A stretch of DNA of 64,000 nucleotides, taken from the NCBI GenBank assembly GCA_964540905.1, contig CAZIOS010000005.1, positions 57,836 through 121,835 of the forward strand. Direction: 5' to 3'. A program made the position numbers and the translations under genes. Source of the stretch: VAYN01 sp964540905. Its GTDB lineage: Bacteria; Actinomycetota; Thermoleophilia; Solirubrobacterales; 70-9. Numbering within the stretch: position 1 is the first letter of the stretch; each line of letters opens with the position of its first letter. Below are positions 36,038 to 43,767 of this stretch, piece after piece. Under the pieces are notes generated by a model. The model was given only the letters and a program-made list of their open reading frames with translations. It ran no database searches and had not been told where the DNA came from.

Positions 36038-36802
36038 CTAACCCGCGCCCGGGCCGATGCGAAGTGAAAAAAGCGTGACCGCGACCGAGGTCGCGAGGTT
36101 GAGGCTGGAGACCCCGGCCCGCATCGGGATCGCGACCCGGGCGTCGGCCCGCTCCAGCAGCGCGGCGCTGAGGCCGTGGCGCTCGGTGCCGAAAGCCAGC
36201 ACCGCCCGCGGCGGCAGCTCGCCCGGCCGCAGGTCCTCGCCCTCGGGGTCGATCGCCAGCAGCGGCCGGTCGCTCGGTGGCAGCGCCTCGACCACGGTCA
36301 CCGGCAGCGCGAAGTGCAGGCCGGCGGCGCCGCGGACGGCGGCCGGGTACCAGGGGTCGTTCTCGCCGGTGGTCAGCAGCGCCGCCGCGTCGCCGGCGGC
36401 GGCGACCCGCACGCAGGCGCCGATGTTGCCCATGTTGCGCGGCTGCTCGAGCAGGATCACCGGTGCCGGGCGCGGGTCGGCGAGGGTCGCGGCGAGGTCG
36501 ACCGCGGGCCGGCGGGCGATCGCCACCACCCCGGTCCGCGGCGGCAGCGGCACCAGCGCCGCCAGCGTCCCGGCATCGACCGGCTCAAGCCGCGCCCGCA
36601 ACTCCACCTCGACGTCGGGCGCCAGCTCGCGCGCCAGCGCCGCCACCGCGTCGGGATCGACCGCGACCGCCTCGCGCACCTCGGCGCCGAAGCGCAGCGC
36701 GTGCTTGAGCGCGTGGAAGCCCTCGACCACGGTCAGGCCGGGGTCGCGGCGAGCCTTGCGAAAGCGGACCGTGAGCTCGTGGCGAGCGGCGGAATCGAGC
36801 AT
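36038..36802 (-). CDS. TrmH/SpoU-family RNA 2'-O-methyltransferase
   Basis: 254 residues from ATG 36802. N-terminal substrate-binding part (VVEGFHALKHALRFGAEV) and a C-terminal SPOUT knot domain with NMGNIGACVRVAAA, AFGTERHGLS and MRAGVSSLNLATSVAVTLF, the three conserved motifs. Uses SAM to methylate a ribose of rRNA or tRNA. Divergent from the glyoxalase gene, whose ATG is only 10 bp away. The long open frame upstream is antisense to that gene. Confidence 0.87.
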   Translation of the reverse strand: MLDSAARHELTVRFRKARRDPGLTVVEGFHALKHALRFGAEVREAVAVDPDAVAALARELAPDVEVELRARLEPVDAGTLAALVPLPPRTGVVAIARRPAVDLAATLADPRPAPVILLEQPRNMGNIGACVRVAAAGDAAALLTTGENDPWYPAAVRGAAGLHFALPVTVVEALPPSDRPLLAIDPEGEDLRPGELPPRAVLAFGTERHGLSAALLERADARVAIPMRAGVSSLNLATSVAVTLFSLRIGPGAG

Positions 36803-36811
36803 GGCGTCATC

Positions 36812-37216
36812 ATGCCCCAGATAGGTAGGCTGAGCGCCATCGCCGCCTACCTCCACACCTGCTACCGGATCGGCGAGATCGAGCGCTCGGTCGCCTTCTA
36901 CGAGAAGCTCGGCTTCGAGGAGGTGGCGCGGATGCCGATCGGCGACGAGGCGATCAACGTCTTCATGGGCATGCCCGGCGAGGACCCGCGGCTGGAGCTG
37001 ACCTACAACCACGGCGTCGACTCCTACGAGCTCGGCAGCGGCTACAACCACATCGCGATCGCCGTCGACGACCTCGACGCCACGCTCGAGCGCCTCGCCG
37101 CCGAAGGCGTCGACCCGGAGAAGCCGCCCTACCGCCCCGGCGGCCGCACCGAGGGCCACCGGATCTGCTTCGTCCGCGACCCCGATGGGTACCGTATTGA
37201 GATAATTGGGAAGTAG
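36812..37216 (+). CDS. Glyoxalase I-like (VOC family) protein; 3' end now supplied by the integrated element
   Basis: 134 residues. Lactoylglutathione-lyase-like single VOC pair with the four metal ligands His15, Glu62, His80 and Glu130. Residues from about Gly126 onward, including Glu130, are encoded by the mobile element joined at the CGA core 37183-37185: base composition turns AT-rich at that point. The native ending, GYRIEIVGP, lies 14.8 kb away at 51994-52024; the element's version ends GYRIEIIGK. The enzyme therefore probably stays active after integration. Role: detoxifying methylglyoxal or a related aldehyde adduct. Confidence 0.88.
   Translation: MPQIGRLSAIAAYLHTCYRIGEIERSVAFYEKLGFEEVARMPIGDEAINVFMGMPGEDPRLELTYNHGVDSYELGSGYNHIAIAVDDLDATLERLAAEGVDPEKPPYRPGGRTEGHRICFVRDPDGYRIEIIGK
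37157..37211. other. attL attachment site
   Basis: Chromosomal half 37157-37182, core CGA 37183-37185, element half 37186-37211 ending in the inverted-repeat arm TGAGATAATTGGGA (37198-37211). A 27-nt segment from 37184 matches 51992-52018 at 20 positions, because the element mimics the gene end. Confidence 0.85.
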
Positions 37217-37272
37217 GCGGTTCTGCACCTGGTCTTCCGGGCAGGGCGACGGGTGACGGGGAACAATCTCCC

Positions 37273-37473
37273 ATGCCAATCGAAGCCTTCCGCGCCCGCC
37301 TCGACGCTAGCACCCCCGCCCTGAGAGAGCGGCTACTGCCGCTCGGTGGTGCCGCCTTCGGCGTGCTCGACGCCGTGATGGCAGCGGCCCCCGACGTGTG
37401 GCCTGAGTTCCGGCCAACCGTCGCTTCCTGGTGTGCTGAACAGACCGTTTGGCTGGAAGCTCAACCGCTCTAG
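37273..37473 (+). CDS. Small hypothetical protein (66 aa), element
   Basis: First gene inside the left end. 66 residues with an amphipathic helical pattern, beginning MPIEAFRARLDASTPALRERLLPLGG. ATG at 37273 after a purine-rich GACGGGGAACA. The stop overlaps the convergent gene by 4 bp (CTAG). No family recognised. Confidence 0.55.
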   Translation: MPIEAFRARLDASTPALRERLLPLGGAAFGVLDAVMAAAPDVWPEFRPTVASWCAEQTVWLEAQPL

Positions 37474-37865
37474 ACGGAGCGCCGGTCCTCAAGCAGCCGC
37501 ACTAGCTCCATCGCCTTGTCGAGCAGCGATTCCGCCTGTAGTTCGGCCTCAATGTCGATGGCCGTCGCCGCCTTCCTGACCACCGGCACGTTCGACTCTT
37601 CCGGGTGGTCGATGGCGTTGGACAGCCGTTCGACCGCCGACCCGGCACGAGTGAGGTAGCAGAGCTTCTTGACGTGATCGGGAACGCGGGGGATCGCCAA
37701 CAGGCCCATCCCGTGCAGGCGCTCCTCGCAGATCGCTTGCTGCTTCTCGGTCCATTTCATGCCGATGATGCCGGAGAGGTCGCCCCCGGCCACTAGCAGC
37801 ATCTGGTTCTCGGCCGAGCGGACCTCTAGGTCAAGCTCCTCGAACGTCTTGCTCTGGATTGACAT
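37470..37865 (-). CDS. Hypothetical protein (131 aa), element
   Basis: Start at ATG 37865 (beginning MSIQSKTFEELDLEVRS); an upstream ATG at 37901 would add 12 residues. The protein is soluble and mixed alpha/beta with a helical, acidic C-terminal third (DIEAELQAESLLDKAMELVRLLEDR). No known motif. It is divergent from the P-loop kinase gene and both may be controlled by the palindrome at 37941. Confidence 0.6.
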   Translation of the reverse strand: MSIQSKTFEELDLEVRSAENQMLLVAGGDLSGIIGMKWTEKQQAICEERLHGMGLLAIPRVPDHVKKLCYLTRAGSAVERLSNAIDHPEESNVPVVRKAATAIDIEAELQAESLLDKAMELVRLLEDRRSV

Positions 37866-37910
37866 GCGCGGCAGTCTAATCGCCCCGCAAATCACCGCCA
37901 TTCAGCGGCC

Positions 37911-37956
37911 TTGACGGACGCCCACAGACCCTGTTCAATCGCCTAGACTTCTAGGC
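37911..37956 (+). promoter_or_regulatory. Candidate promoter with overlapping palindromic operator, element
   Basis: TTGACG (37911-37916) and TTCAAT (37934-37939) are separated by 17 bp. They are followed directly by the perfect palindrome GCCTAGA-CT-TCTAGGC (37941-37956), well placed to block transcription of the gene at 38031. The -10 match is weak. Confidence 0.4.
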
Positions 37957-38030
37957 ACGTCGGAGTCCTGACACAGGGCAGTTCGAGTGCGACCGCAACG
38001 GGCGATCGGCTCATCGAGAGGACCCCGACC

Positions 38031-38753
38031 ATGATCGTTCAACTCAGGGCACCGACCGGCGCGGGGAAGTCCACCCTCGTCCACCGGTTGATCGAGGACC
38101 ACGGCGGCGAGGTCGTGGACGTGCGCGAGTTCACCCGGCGCACCCGGTCGGGCGATGAGGAACGGGAGCGGCTGAAGCTCTGGCGCTGTGAGGCCGGGCT
38201 GCACGTCGTCGGCAACTACTCCAGACGGCCCGGCGAGTCGGTGTCGCGGGGGAGCGGCGGCGATTCGATCAACGGCCCGGTGGCGGACGAGATGGTTGCC
38301 TACTTCACCGGCCTCGGCCTGCCGCACCTCATCTGGGAGAGCGCCCGCGATTCGTCGGTGATGCCGAAGGAGCCGCGCCTGTCCCAATACCGCGACCTCG
38401 GCGTGGTCTGGGCCACCCTCGACACGCCCGCCGAGGAGTGCGTTCGGCGGGTGCTGCGGCGGCGCGAGGAACGGGGGACGAGCGCCAGCGGCCCGCCGAA
38501 ATCGAACCGCATCGAGGCGATGCGCCGGGCCGTTGATCGGCGGGCCGCAGAGGCCCCCGCACTCGGTATCCACAGCGTCATGCTCCAGTGGGACCACGAC
38601 CCGTACGAGCAGCTTCACGACCTCTTGACCTACGGGGGCTGGGGGTGCCGCCATGCAGCCGATCCGAAGCCGCGATGGGACTTCTCAGCGAACCTCGCTG
38701 GATGGCGTCCAAGTTCGTCTCCAACGTATACACGCGACGTAGGATCAAATTGA
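38031..38753 (+). CDS. P-loop kinase-like ATPase, element
   Basis: 240 residues. Walker A at the N-terminus, APTGAGKST (7-15), and a lid-like Arg-rich stretch ERGTSASGPPKSNR. It resembles phage-encoded polynucleotide or nucleotide kinases that are AAA/zeta-toxin-like. Substrate not evident. The last base is shared with the ATG of the next gene (TGATG). ATG at 38031. Confidence 0.65.
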   Translation: MIVQLRAPTGAGKSTLVHRLIEDHGGEVVDVREFTRRTRSGDEERERLKLWRCEAGLHVVGNYSRRPGESVSRGSGGDSINGPVADEMVAYFTGLGLPHLIWESARDSSVMPKEPRLSQYRDLGVVWATLDTPAEECVRRVLRRREERGTSASGPPKSNRIEAMRRAVDRRAAEAPALGIHSVMLQWDHDPYEQLHDLLTYGGWGCRHAADPKPRWDFSANLAGWRPSSSPTYTRDVGSN

Positions 38754-38971
38754 TGCCTCCTGTACAAGCAAAAGTTCCGAAGATGCCGATCCGCATACAC
38801 CCGAAGCAGCGTCGGGCGTTGGAGAGGATCGCCAAGCAGCGAGGCACCACCGCCTCCGCCCTGATCCGCGACCAGATCGGAATCCTGACCGGCGTGGCCG
38901 ACCCGCTTCCGCGTCACGGTCGAAGCGGCGCGGGCGGGCAGTTGAGCCGCAAGACACGGACCAAGACCTAG
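38753..38971 (+). CDS. Small ribbon-helix-helix-like protein, element
   Basis: 72 residues. MPIRIHPKQRRALERIAKQRGTTASALIRDQIG fits an RHH/CopG fold, with a short strand then two helices, and the tail is basic. It is translationally coupled to the P-loop gene by a one-base overlap and ends just before a strong hairpin. Probably a DNA-binding regulator or accessory protein for the element. Confidence 0.6.
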   Translation: MPPVQAKVPKMPIRIHPKQRRALERIAKQRGTTASALIRDQIGILTGVADPLPRHGRSGAGGQLSRKTRTKT

Positions 38972-38979
38972 AACGTGAA

Positions 38980-39007
38980 GAAGGCGCCCTACCCCTAGGA
39001 CGCCTTC
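38980..39007 (+). terminator. Hairpin terminator after the RHH gene
   Basis: GAAGGCG (38980-38986) pairs with CGCCTTC (39001-39007); inside, CCTA (38988-38991) pairs with TAGG (38996-38999). It begins 8 bp after the RHH stop. No strong T-run follows. Confidence 0.6.
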
Positions 39008-39020
39008 AGAAAGACCCAAT

Positions 39021-39179
39021 GTGATCCAGAAAGATCCTACCCCGAACATTCCGCCCGCCGTGGAGGCTACGCAGCCCTGCATCCTCGCCGCGCGTCGGCT
39101 GATGGTGGCGCGGGCCGGACAGGGACCGGCCGGGACGCCGCCGCCTCCCGAGCGGAAGCCATACCCGGTGACTCGATGA
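39021..39179 (+). CDS. Small protein (52 aa) coupled to the replication ATPase gene
   Basis: GTG at 39021 (or 39060) gives a Pro/Arg-rich peptide beginning MIQKDPTPNIPPAVEATQP and ending at TGA 39177-39179, which overlaps the ATG of the replication gene (ATGA). That exact coupling and a clean frame right after the terminator support a real leader-type gene. No family recognised. Confidence 0.5.
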   Translation: MIQKDPTPNIPPAVEATQPCILAARRLMVARAGQGPAGTPPPPERKPYPVTR

Positions 39180-40738
39180 GCGAACTGATTCGCATCAACG
39201 CCAACGGCGGTGACCCCCACCGTCAAGCCAACGACGCGCTCGCTGCGCTGGCTGAGGCGAACAAGGGCACGAAGCCCCGCGTCATGATCCACGGCAACGC
39301 CATCGTCCGCCTGACCGGCTCCTCTGAGTTGGAGTCGCTGAGCGTCAACAGCATGGTCGATGAGCTTTCCGCCGTCGCTCAGTTTGAGAAAGGCTCCGAC
39401 GACAACATCTCGCCGGTCGTGCCACCCGACCGCGTGGCGAAGATCCTGCTCGACCGAGACGTCAAGGACTTGGCTGGCCTCCAGACAGTCACCCGCGTGA
39501 CCGAAGTGCCGGTGTTCGTGCCCGGTGAGGACCGCCCGAAGCTCGTAGCGCAGCCGGGCCTCGATCCGAGCGGCGTCTACTACGTGCCCGCCACCGGCCT
39601 TGAGGACCTGCGGCCTCCCGAGGTCGGACAGATCACCACCGAGGACTTGGACGACGCCATCGACCTGCTGTTCGGGTCCGAGGGCTTGTTCTGTGACTTC
39701 GGCTTTGACGACGCAGCCAGCAAGGCCCACGCCCTCGCGCTGTGCGTCCTGCCGTTCGTACGCGACCTCATCCCCGGACCGACGCCGCTGCTCGTCGTCC
39801 GTGCGCCGGACGTGGGTTCAGGCAAGACCGAGTTGGTCAAGGCCGCGCTCTACCCTGGGTGTGGACGGGTCGAGACCGGCACCGGGACCGACAACAGTGA
39901 GGAGTGGCGCAAGAAGGTGACGGCCTGCCTGCTCGCCGCTGATCCGGTGATCTTCCTCGACAACCTCGCCGCCACGCTGGACTCCGGTGCCATCGCCGCC
40001 GTCCTCACGGCGGAGACTTGGAAGGACCGCATCCTGGGCAAGTCGCAGATGGCGACGCTGCCGATCCGCTCGATCTGGGCGGCGACCGGGAACAACCTCT
40101 CCCTCTCACCTGAGCTCGCCCGCCGTTCGTATGGCGTCTTCCTCGACCCGTACGCGGACGGGTACAGCAAAAAGCCCGCAGACCGTTCCCGCGACGACTA
40201 CAAGCACCCGGACCTGATCGGCTGGGCCGAAGCAGAGCGGATCCGCATCGTGGGCGCGGTGCTGACGCTCATCGCTCACTGGGCCGAGGGACCGGCTCAG
40301 GTCGAGGGCGGCTACCTGTTCCTCCGCAGCGGCGATGCGCCCGAGGAGAGCAGCTTGACCAAGGGGTCGTTCGAGCGGTGGGCAGCGGTCGTCGGCGGCG
40401 TCCTTGAGGCTGCCCACTTCGCTGGGTTCCTGCGGAACGACGAGCGGCTGAGGTCCGAGGCAGACGACGCCAGCCGTGGCAAAGTGGAGTTCTTCGCCGC
40501 TTGGGGCGAGCATCTTGGCATGGAGCAGATGGTCTACAAGGCGCTGCTTGAGGAGTGCAAAGACCCCGTATCTCCCGTCCGCGAGTCGCTACCGCTTGAG
40601 CTTTACGCGATGAGGCCGGACGACCTCGCCGTGAAGCTGGCGACCTGGCTGCGGGACCACCAAGGGCAGCGCTCGGACGAGTACGAGCTGGTCAAGCACG
40701 AGGGCCGACCGACCCGCTGGTCGCTGCGGGCCGTCTGA
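39176..40738 (+). CDS. P-loop replication ATPase/helicase-like protein, element
   Basis: 520 residues. A central ATPase has Walker A APDVGSGKTEL (210-220), Walker B VIFLDN (258-263), a sensor segment WAATGNN (301-307) and an arginine-finger-like ELARRSY (313-319). This order fits SF3/VirE-like helicases of plasmids, phages and satellites. The N-terminal 150 residues contain no primase motif that I can see. The iteron cluster begins 7 bp after its stop, which supports a role in starting replication of the excised element. ATG at 39176. Confidence 0.7.
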   Translation: MSELIRINANGGDPHRQANDALAALAEANKGTKPRVMIHGNAIVRLTGSSELESLSVNSMVDELSAVAQFEKGSDDNISPVVPPDRVAKILLDRDVKDLAGLQTVTRVTEVPVFVPGEDRPKLVAQPGLDPSGVYYVPATGLEDLRPPEVGQITTEDLDDAIDLLFGSEGLFCDFGFDDAASKAHALALCVLPFVRDLIPGPTPLLVVRAPDVGSGKTELVKAALYPGCGRVETGTGTDNSEEWRKKVTACLLAADPVIFLDNLAATLDSGAIAAVLTAETWKDRILGKSQMATLPIRSIWAATGNNLSLSPELARRSYGVFLDPYADGYSKKPADRSRDDYKHPDLIGWAEAERIRIVGAVLTLIAHWAEGPAQVEGGYLFLRSGDAPEESSLTKGSFERWAAVVGGVLEAAHFAGFLRNDERLRSEADDASRGKVEFFAAWGEHLGMEQMVYKALLEECKDPVSPVRESLPLELYAMRPDDLAVKLATWLRDHQGQRSDEYELVKHEGRPTRWSLRAV

Positions 40739-40744
40739 ACCTTC

Positions 40745-40994
40745 GTACCGTCCACGTACCGTCTTAGAAGGACGGTGCAGTGCTCTAGCCCTGATCCAGC
40801 CTGGGTTTGAGCCGATCCTTCGTACCGTTGTACCGTCTTTCGGGATGGGTCGCTAAATAGCTGCAAACGGCTGAAATACGGGCCCATGTGAAAGGTTGAA
40901 AAGACGGTACAACGGTACATGCCATGTCCGCAACGCAGATGAGAACTGGCCTAGAGCTTCGTACCGTCATTTCGGGACGGTACAGGGACGGTAC
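40745..40994. repeat. GTACCGT iteron cluster, probable replication origin of the element
   Basis: Nine exact copies of GTACCGT or its complement ACGGTAC occur at 40745, 40756, 40822, 40830, 40904, 40912, 40961, 40977 and 40988, plus a variant at 40772. Pairs are spaced 11, 8, 8 and 11 bp. The middle pairs form a perfect 19-nt inverted repeat (40822-40840 with 40900-40918) around an AT-richer centre (40841-40899). The 312-bp gap 40739-41050 has no gene. Position after the replication ATPase makes an origin most likely; a partition or resolution site is possible. Confidence 0.75.
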
Positions 40995-41050
40995 GAACTT
41001 TCTCCGGGCAGCCTCGCTCGGCGGTCGTAAGTTCGATGCTCTCGAACTTC

Positions 41051-41377
41051 TCAGTTCGGCGGCCAGTTTCGCCAGTCGTAGAAGGCGCTTTGGTCCTCGT
41101 GTCGGATCTGGACGATCTCGCTGTTGCGGAAGATGAAGTTGAAGTGGCTGTCGTCCATATCGCCCGCCTCGCAGTGGCGAAGGGCGTGGCAGTCGATGCA
41201 GAGCCAGTCCACGTCGAGCTGCTTCGCGTAGTCCCCGTGGTGGGCTTGGAGCTTCATCGCCGTCTCGCCGCAGCCCTCGCAGCGGTCGGGCTTGACCAGC
41301 TTTCCGGCCTTGACCGCTCGCTTGACGGCTTCGCGGGCGCGTTGCTTTTCCTTGGTTGTCGGGACCGTGCCGAGCAT
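41051..41377 (-). CDS. HNH-endonuclease-like zinc protein, element
   Basis: 108 residues from ATG 41377. Two CxxC knuckles, Cys33-Cys36 (CEGC) and Cys60-Cys63 followed by His64 (CIDCH), frame a His-His pair (46-47) in LQAHHGDY, an HNH arrangement. Phages carry such proteins near packaging genes. ATG 41377 follows the stop of a short upstream gene by 1 bp. The longer open frame upstream is not family-like. Confidence 0.75.
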   Translation of the reverse strand: MLGTVPTTKEKQRAREAVKRAVKAGKLVKPDRCEGCGETAMKLQAHHGDYAKQLDVDWLCIDCHALRHCEAGDMDDSHFNFIFRNSEIVQIRHEDQSAFYDWRNWPPN

Positions 41378-41378
41378 G

Positions 41379-41558
41379 TCAGCCCCTGCGCCGCGTGATC
41401 TCACGGCTGATCCAGCCGGTGATCGCGCCTCCGGCGGGTTTGTAGTTCGGCAGCCCCAGACCGATTTGGAGGTCGGCCGCCAGTTCGGCATCGGTGCGGG
41501 TGAAGACGGCATGCTCGTCTGGATAGCGCCGGATCAATAATTGTTCTCGTTGCTCCAT
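41379..41558 (-). CDS. Small hypothetical protein (59 aa) upstream of the HNH gene
   Basis: ATG at 41558 preceded by GGAAG at a good distance; it begins MEQREQLLIRRYPDEHAVF and ends in a basic tail ITRRRG, with its stop one base from the HNH start (TGACATG). The tight junction and balanced composition support it. The middle (TDAELAADLQIGLGL) could be part of a helix-turn-helix. No family recognised. Confidence 0.55.
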   Translation of the reverse strand: MEQREQLLIRRYPDEHAVFTRTDAELAADLQIGLGLPNYKPAGGAITGWISREITRRRG

Positions 41559-41892
41559 CGTTGCTTCCTTTTGTCTCGGTGCTGCACAGCACCTCTTTTT
41601 CCGAAACCCTCAAGTTACGAGCCAGCGCGGCGGGAAGTTTCAGGCCGACGCGAACCGGCCATCCGTCGGGCATCGTCCTAGCGCACACGCGCGCGCGTAG
41701 GCACTTCTCCAGTACGCCAGGGTCGGCCACTCTTGCCGTCCCTCGACACCTGCACGACCGGCCAGGCGTCTAGCGCCTCTGGTGTCGTACCGGTGCAGGA
41801 GGTGAGGGCGCTGGAGGACTCGATCTTCGGCCTCACCTGCCACCTTCGATGGTCAGTTACTCCAAGTGCTGACCAAGACGAAGGAGGCGAAG
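41559..41892. other. Divergent 334-bp intergenic region with hairpin
   Basis: Lies between the small gene (leftward) and the resolvase gene (rightward). It holds a GGTGCT/AGCACC hairpin (41578-41593) followed by a T-run on the plus strand, and an alternating CG stretch near 41690. Open frames inside have no recognisable similarity, so I treat it as regulatory. Confidence 0.4.
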
Positions 41893-42591
41893 GTGAGGGT
41901 CGTTGGCTACGTGAGGGTGTCCACCAAGCAGCAGACGTTGGGCGACAGCCTGGAGGCGCAGGAGAAGGCGATACGCGAGTGGGCCGAGAGCGCAGGGCAC
42001 GAGGTGGTGGCGACCTTCGAGGACGGCGGCGAGTCGGGGAAGCTGGCCGAGGATCAGCGGCCGGGTCTGCTCGCTGCGCTGTCGATGCTGGAGGCTGGCG
42101 AGGCTGTGGCGTTGGTGGTGCAGCGCCTGGATCGACTGGCCCGCGCCCTACACGTTCAGGAGGCTGTCCTTGCCCGTGTGTGGGCGTTTGAGGCCGAGGC
42201 GTGGGAGGCCGTTGGTGCTCGGTTGGTGTTGCAGGACGATCCCGAGGACCCCATGAGGACGTTCGTGCGTCAGGTCATGGGAGCGGCGAATCAGCTTGAG
42301 GCGTCGATGGTGGCGACGAGGCTGCGGGGCGGTCGTCGGCACAAGGAGAGCAACGGCGGCTACGGCGGCGGATTCGTCCGCTACGGCTGGGCGGTCGTCG
42401 GCCAGGGCAAGGACGCCCGGCTGGTCGAGGTCGAGGCACAGCAGGCCACGCTCAGGCGAATGCGTCGGCTGCGGAAGCGCCACACCTATCGCGCCATCGC
42501 CTCCAAGCTGAACGCCGAGGGCGTCACCGCGAAGGGCGGCGGTCCCTGGCGTCACACCTCCGTCCGCTCGGCGCTGCGCCACGCCGCCTGA
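41893..42591 (+). CDS. Small serine recombinase (resolvase-type), element
   Basis: 232 residues. Resolvase catalytic domain with Ser10 in GYVRVSTKQQ and the Arg pair in VVQRLDRLARAL. A short recombinase-type helical domain and a DNA-binding end (HTYRAIASKLNAEGVTAKGG) follow. It lacks the zinc ribbon and long coiled coil of the integrase at 50463. GTG at 41893 has AAGGAGG at 41881-41887; an upstream GTG at 41866 would place that site inside the gene. It could resolve dimers, invert DNA, or act in excision. Confidence 0.82.
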   Translation: MRVVGYVRVSTKQQTLGDSLEAQEKAIREWAESAGHEVVATFEDGGESGKLAEDQRPGLLAALSMLEAGEAVALVVQRLDRLARALHVQEAVLARVWAFEAEAWEAVGARLVLQDDPEDPMRTFVRQVMGAANQLEASMVATRLRGGRRHKESNGGYGGGFVRYGWAVVGQGKDARLVEVEAQQATLRRMRRLRKRHTYRAIASKLNAEGVTAKGGGPWRHTSVRSALRHAA

Positions 42592-42632
42592 CGGCCACCG
42601 AGTCAGGGACCGAGCCGGACCCCGCGCTCGTC

Positions 42633-42654
42633 ACTTCGCCGCGCGGCGAAGTGC
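42633..42654. repeat. Perfect 22-bp palindrome after the resolvase gene
   Basis: CACTTCGCCGC and its exact complement GCGGCGAAGTG abut with no loop, 41 bp after the resolvase stop. The absence of a loop argues for a protein-binding site (resolution or operator site) rather than a terminator. Confidence 0.5.
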
Positions 42655-42776
42655 CGGGTCTTCTATAAGTGAGGATTTCGCCCACCGGATGCCATCTGCA
42701 CCGTGTGCTTTTCTGAACGGTGGGTCGATCGCGGCCCAGAGGGGGCTAGCGAACCCCGGAGAGGAGTGAGAGCCAG

Positions 42777-42908
42777 ATGGCAGGAAAAAAGAAACCATCG
42801 AGCGGGAGCACCAGCCGGTCGTCGAAGACCGGCGAGTTCGTGACGAAAAAATACGCCGACAAGCACAAGAGCACTACTCAGACGTCGAGAAACAAGAAGA
42901 AAAAGTAG
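42777..42908 (+). CDS. Lys/Ser-rich small basic protein (43 aa), element
   Basis: ATG at 42777 with GAGAGGAG at 42759-42766. 43 residues: MAGKKKPSSGSTSRSSKTGE, then a FVTKKYADKHK segment and a TSRNKKKK end. Very high Lys content and no hydrophobic core suggest an unstructured nucleic-acid-binding peptide. No family recognised. Confidence 0.55.
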   Translation: MAGKKKPSSGSTSRSSKTGEFVTKKYADKHKSTTQTSRNKKKK

Positions 42909-42997
42909 TCGCCGCGTCGTCCCTGGGGGTCCGGCCGGGGGCGACGCTGGCCATCCCACGCTGCTCTAGAGAGATTTCACGCTCCGACGAGTGCCGA

Positions 42998-43735
42998 TCA
43001 GCCTTCCTCGAACCACTTGCGGCAGTCCTGAAAGAAGGAGTTGAAGATGGCCTCGGTCGATTTGCTTGCAGAACGGATTTCCTCGCGGTCTTTGTCCGTG
43101 AGGGGGCGCTTGTACAGCGGCTCCAAGGTGGAGTGCCGAGTCGAGTAGACGTCACGTAGCGCCTGCTGGCTCTTGACGATCTGGTGGTCTTTCCCGAGCC
43201 GGAGGGACAGGCGAAGGTTCTCGGAGGAGAGGTCGATGGTCGCGTCGTAGACGGCCTGGCTCTGAGCGTGGATCTCATCCGTTTCCTCTTTGAGGGCGCT
43301 GAGCGCCTCTGCCTTGACGGGCGGGGGCGCTCCGTCGTCATCTAGGACGCTCCGGCGTTCCGTCCGCTGGTCGTCGCCGATCAAGATCACTGCCTCGTAC
43401 TCGAACATGAGGCGGAGGGCCGAATCGACGCTGCGCACGGAGTCGTCCACAGCATCGCGCACATGCTGACGGTTCCGCTGCTCACGGTCGTAGGCGAGTT
43501 GTTCCGCTTGGAGTTCCCGGTCGTGGGCGAGCTGCTGGCCCTGGCGGGCGTTCGCCGTCCGTGCTGCGATTGCTGCTGCCAGGATTGCGGTCACGGCCAA
43601 TAGTGCCGGCCCGGCGAGTTCCTGCCACAGCGGCTTGCCGCCTGTCAGGTGAACGTTAAGGAGGGCAAGCACGTCCCCCATCTTCGGCATCCGCCAGGAC
43701 GCGATGAGCGAACCGACGGCTCCCGACGCGTCCAC
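42998..43735 (-). CDS. Membrane-anchored coiled-coil hypothetical protein, element
   Basis: 245 residues with one membrane span (about 39-58: ELAGPALLAVTAILAAAIAA) followed by a helical Gln/Arg/Asp-rich coiled-coil region and a soluble C-terminal domain. GTG at 43735; ATG at 43690 is an alternative. No known domain. Adjacent to an XRE regulator on the same strand. Membrane-anchored unknowns in mobile elements are often exclusion or defence factors, which is speculation here. Confidence 0.6.
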   Translation of the reverse strand: MDASGAVGSLIASWRMPKMGDVLALLNVHLTGGKPLWQELAGPALLAVTAILAAAIAARTANARQGQQLAHDRELQAEQLAYDREQRNRQHVRDAVDDSVRSVDSALRLMFEYEAVILIGDDQRTERRSVLDDDGAPPPVKAEALSALKEETDEIHAQSQAVYDATIDLSSENLRLSLRLGKDHQIVKSQQALRDVYSTRHSTLEPLYKRPLTDKDREEIRSASKSTEAIFNSFFQDCRKWFEEG

Positions 43736-43767
43736 TTCAGCCCGCTCAATACCTCCGGGCCTACCGT

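Noticed and set aside
41401..41730. Leftward open frame of about 109 codons
   Set aside because: It runs antisense into the region of the better supported 59-aa gene, has no ribosome site and no family-like composition.
42663..42959. Leftward open frame of about 98 codons over the 43-aa gene
   Set aside because: It is antisense to the small Lys-rich gene and lacks any start signal.
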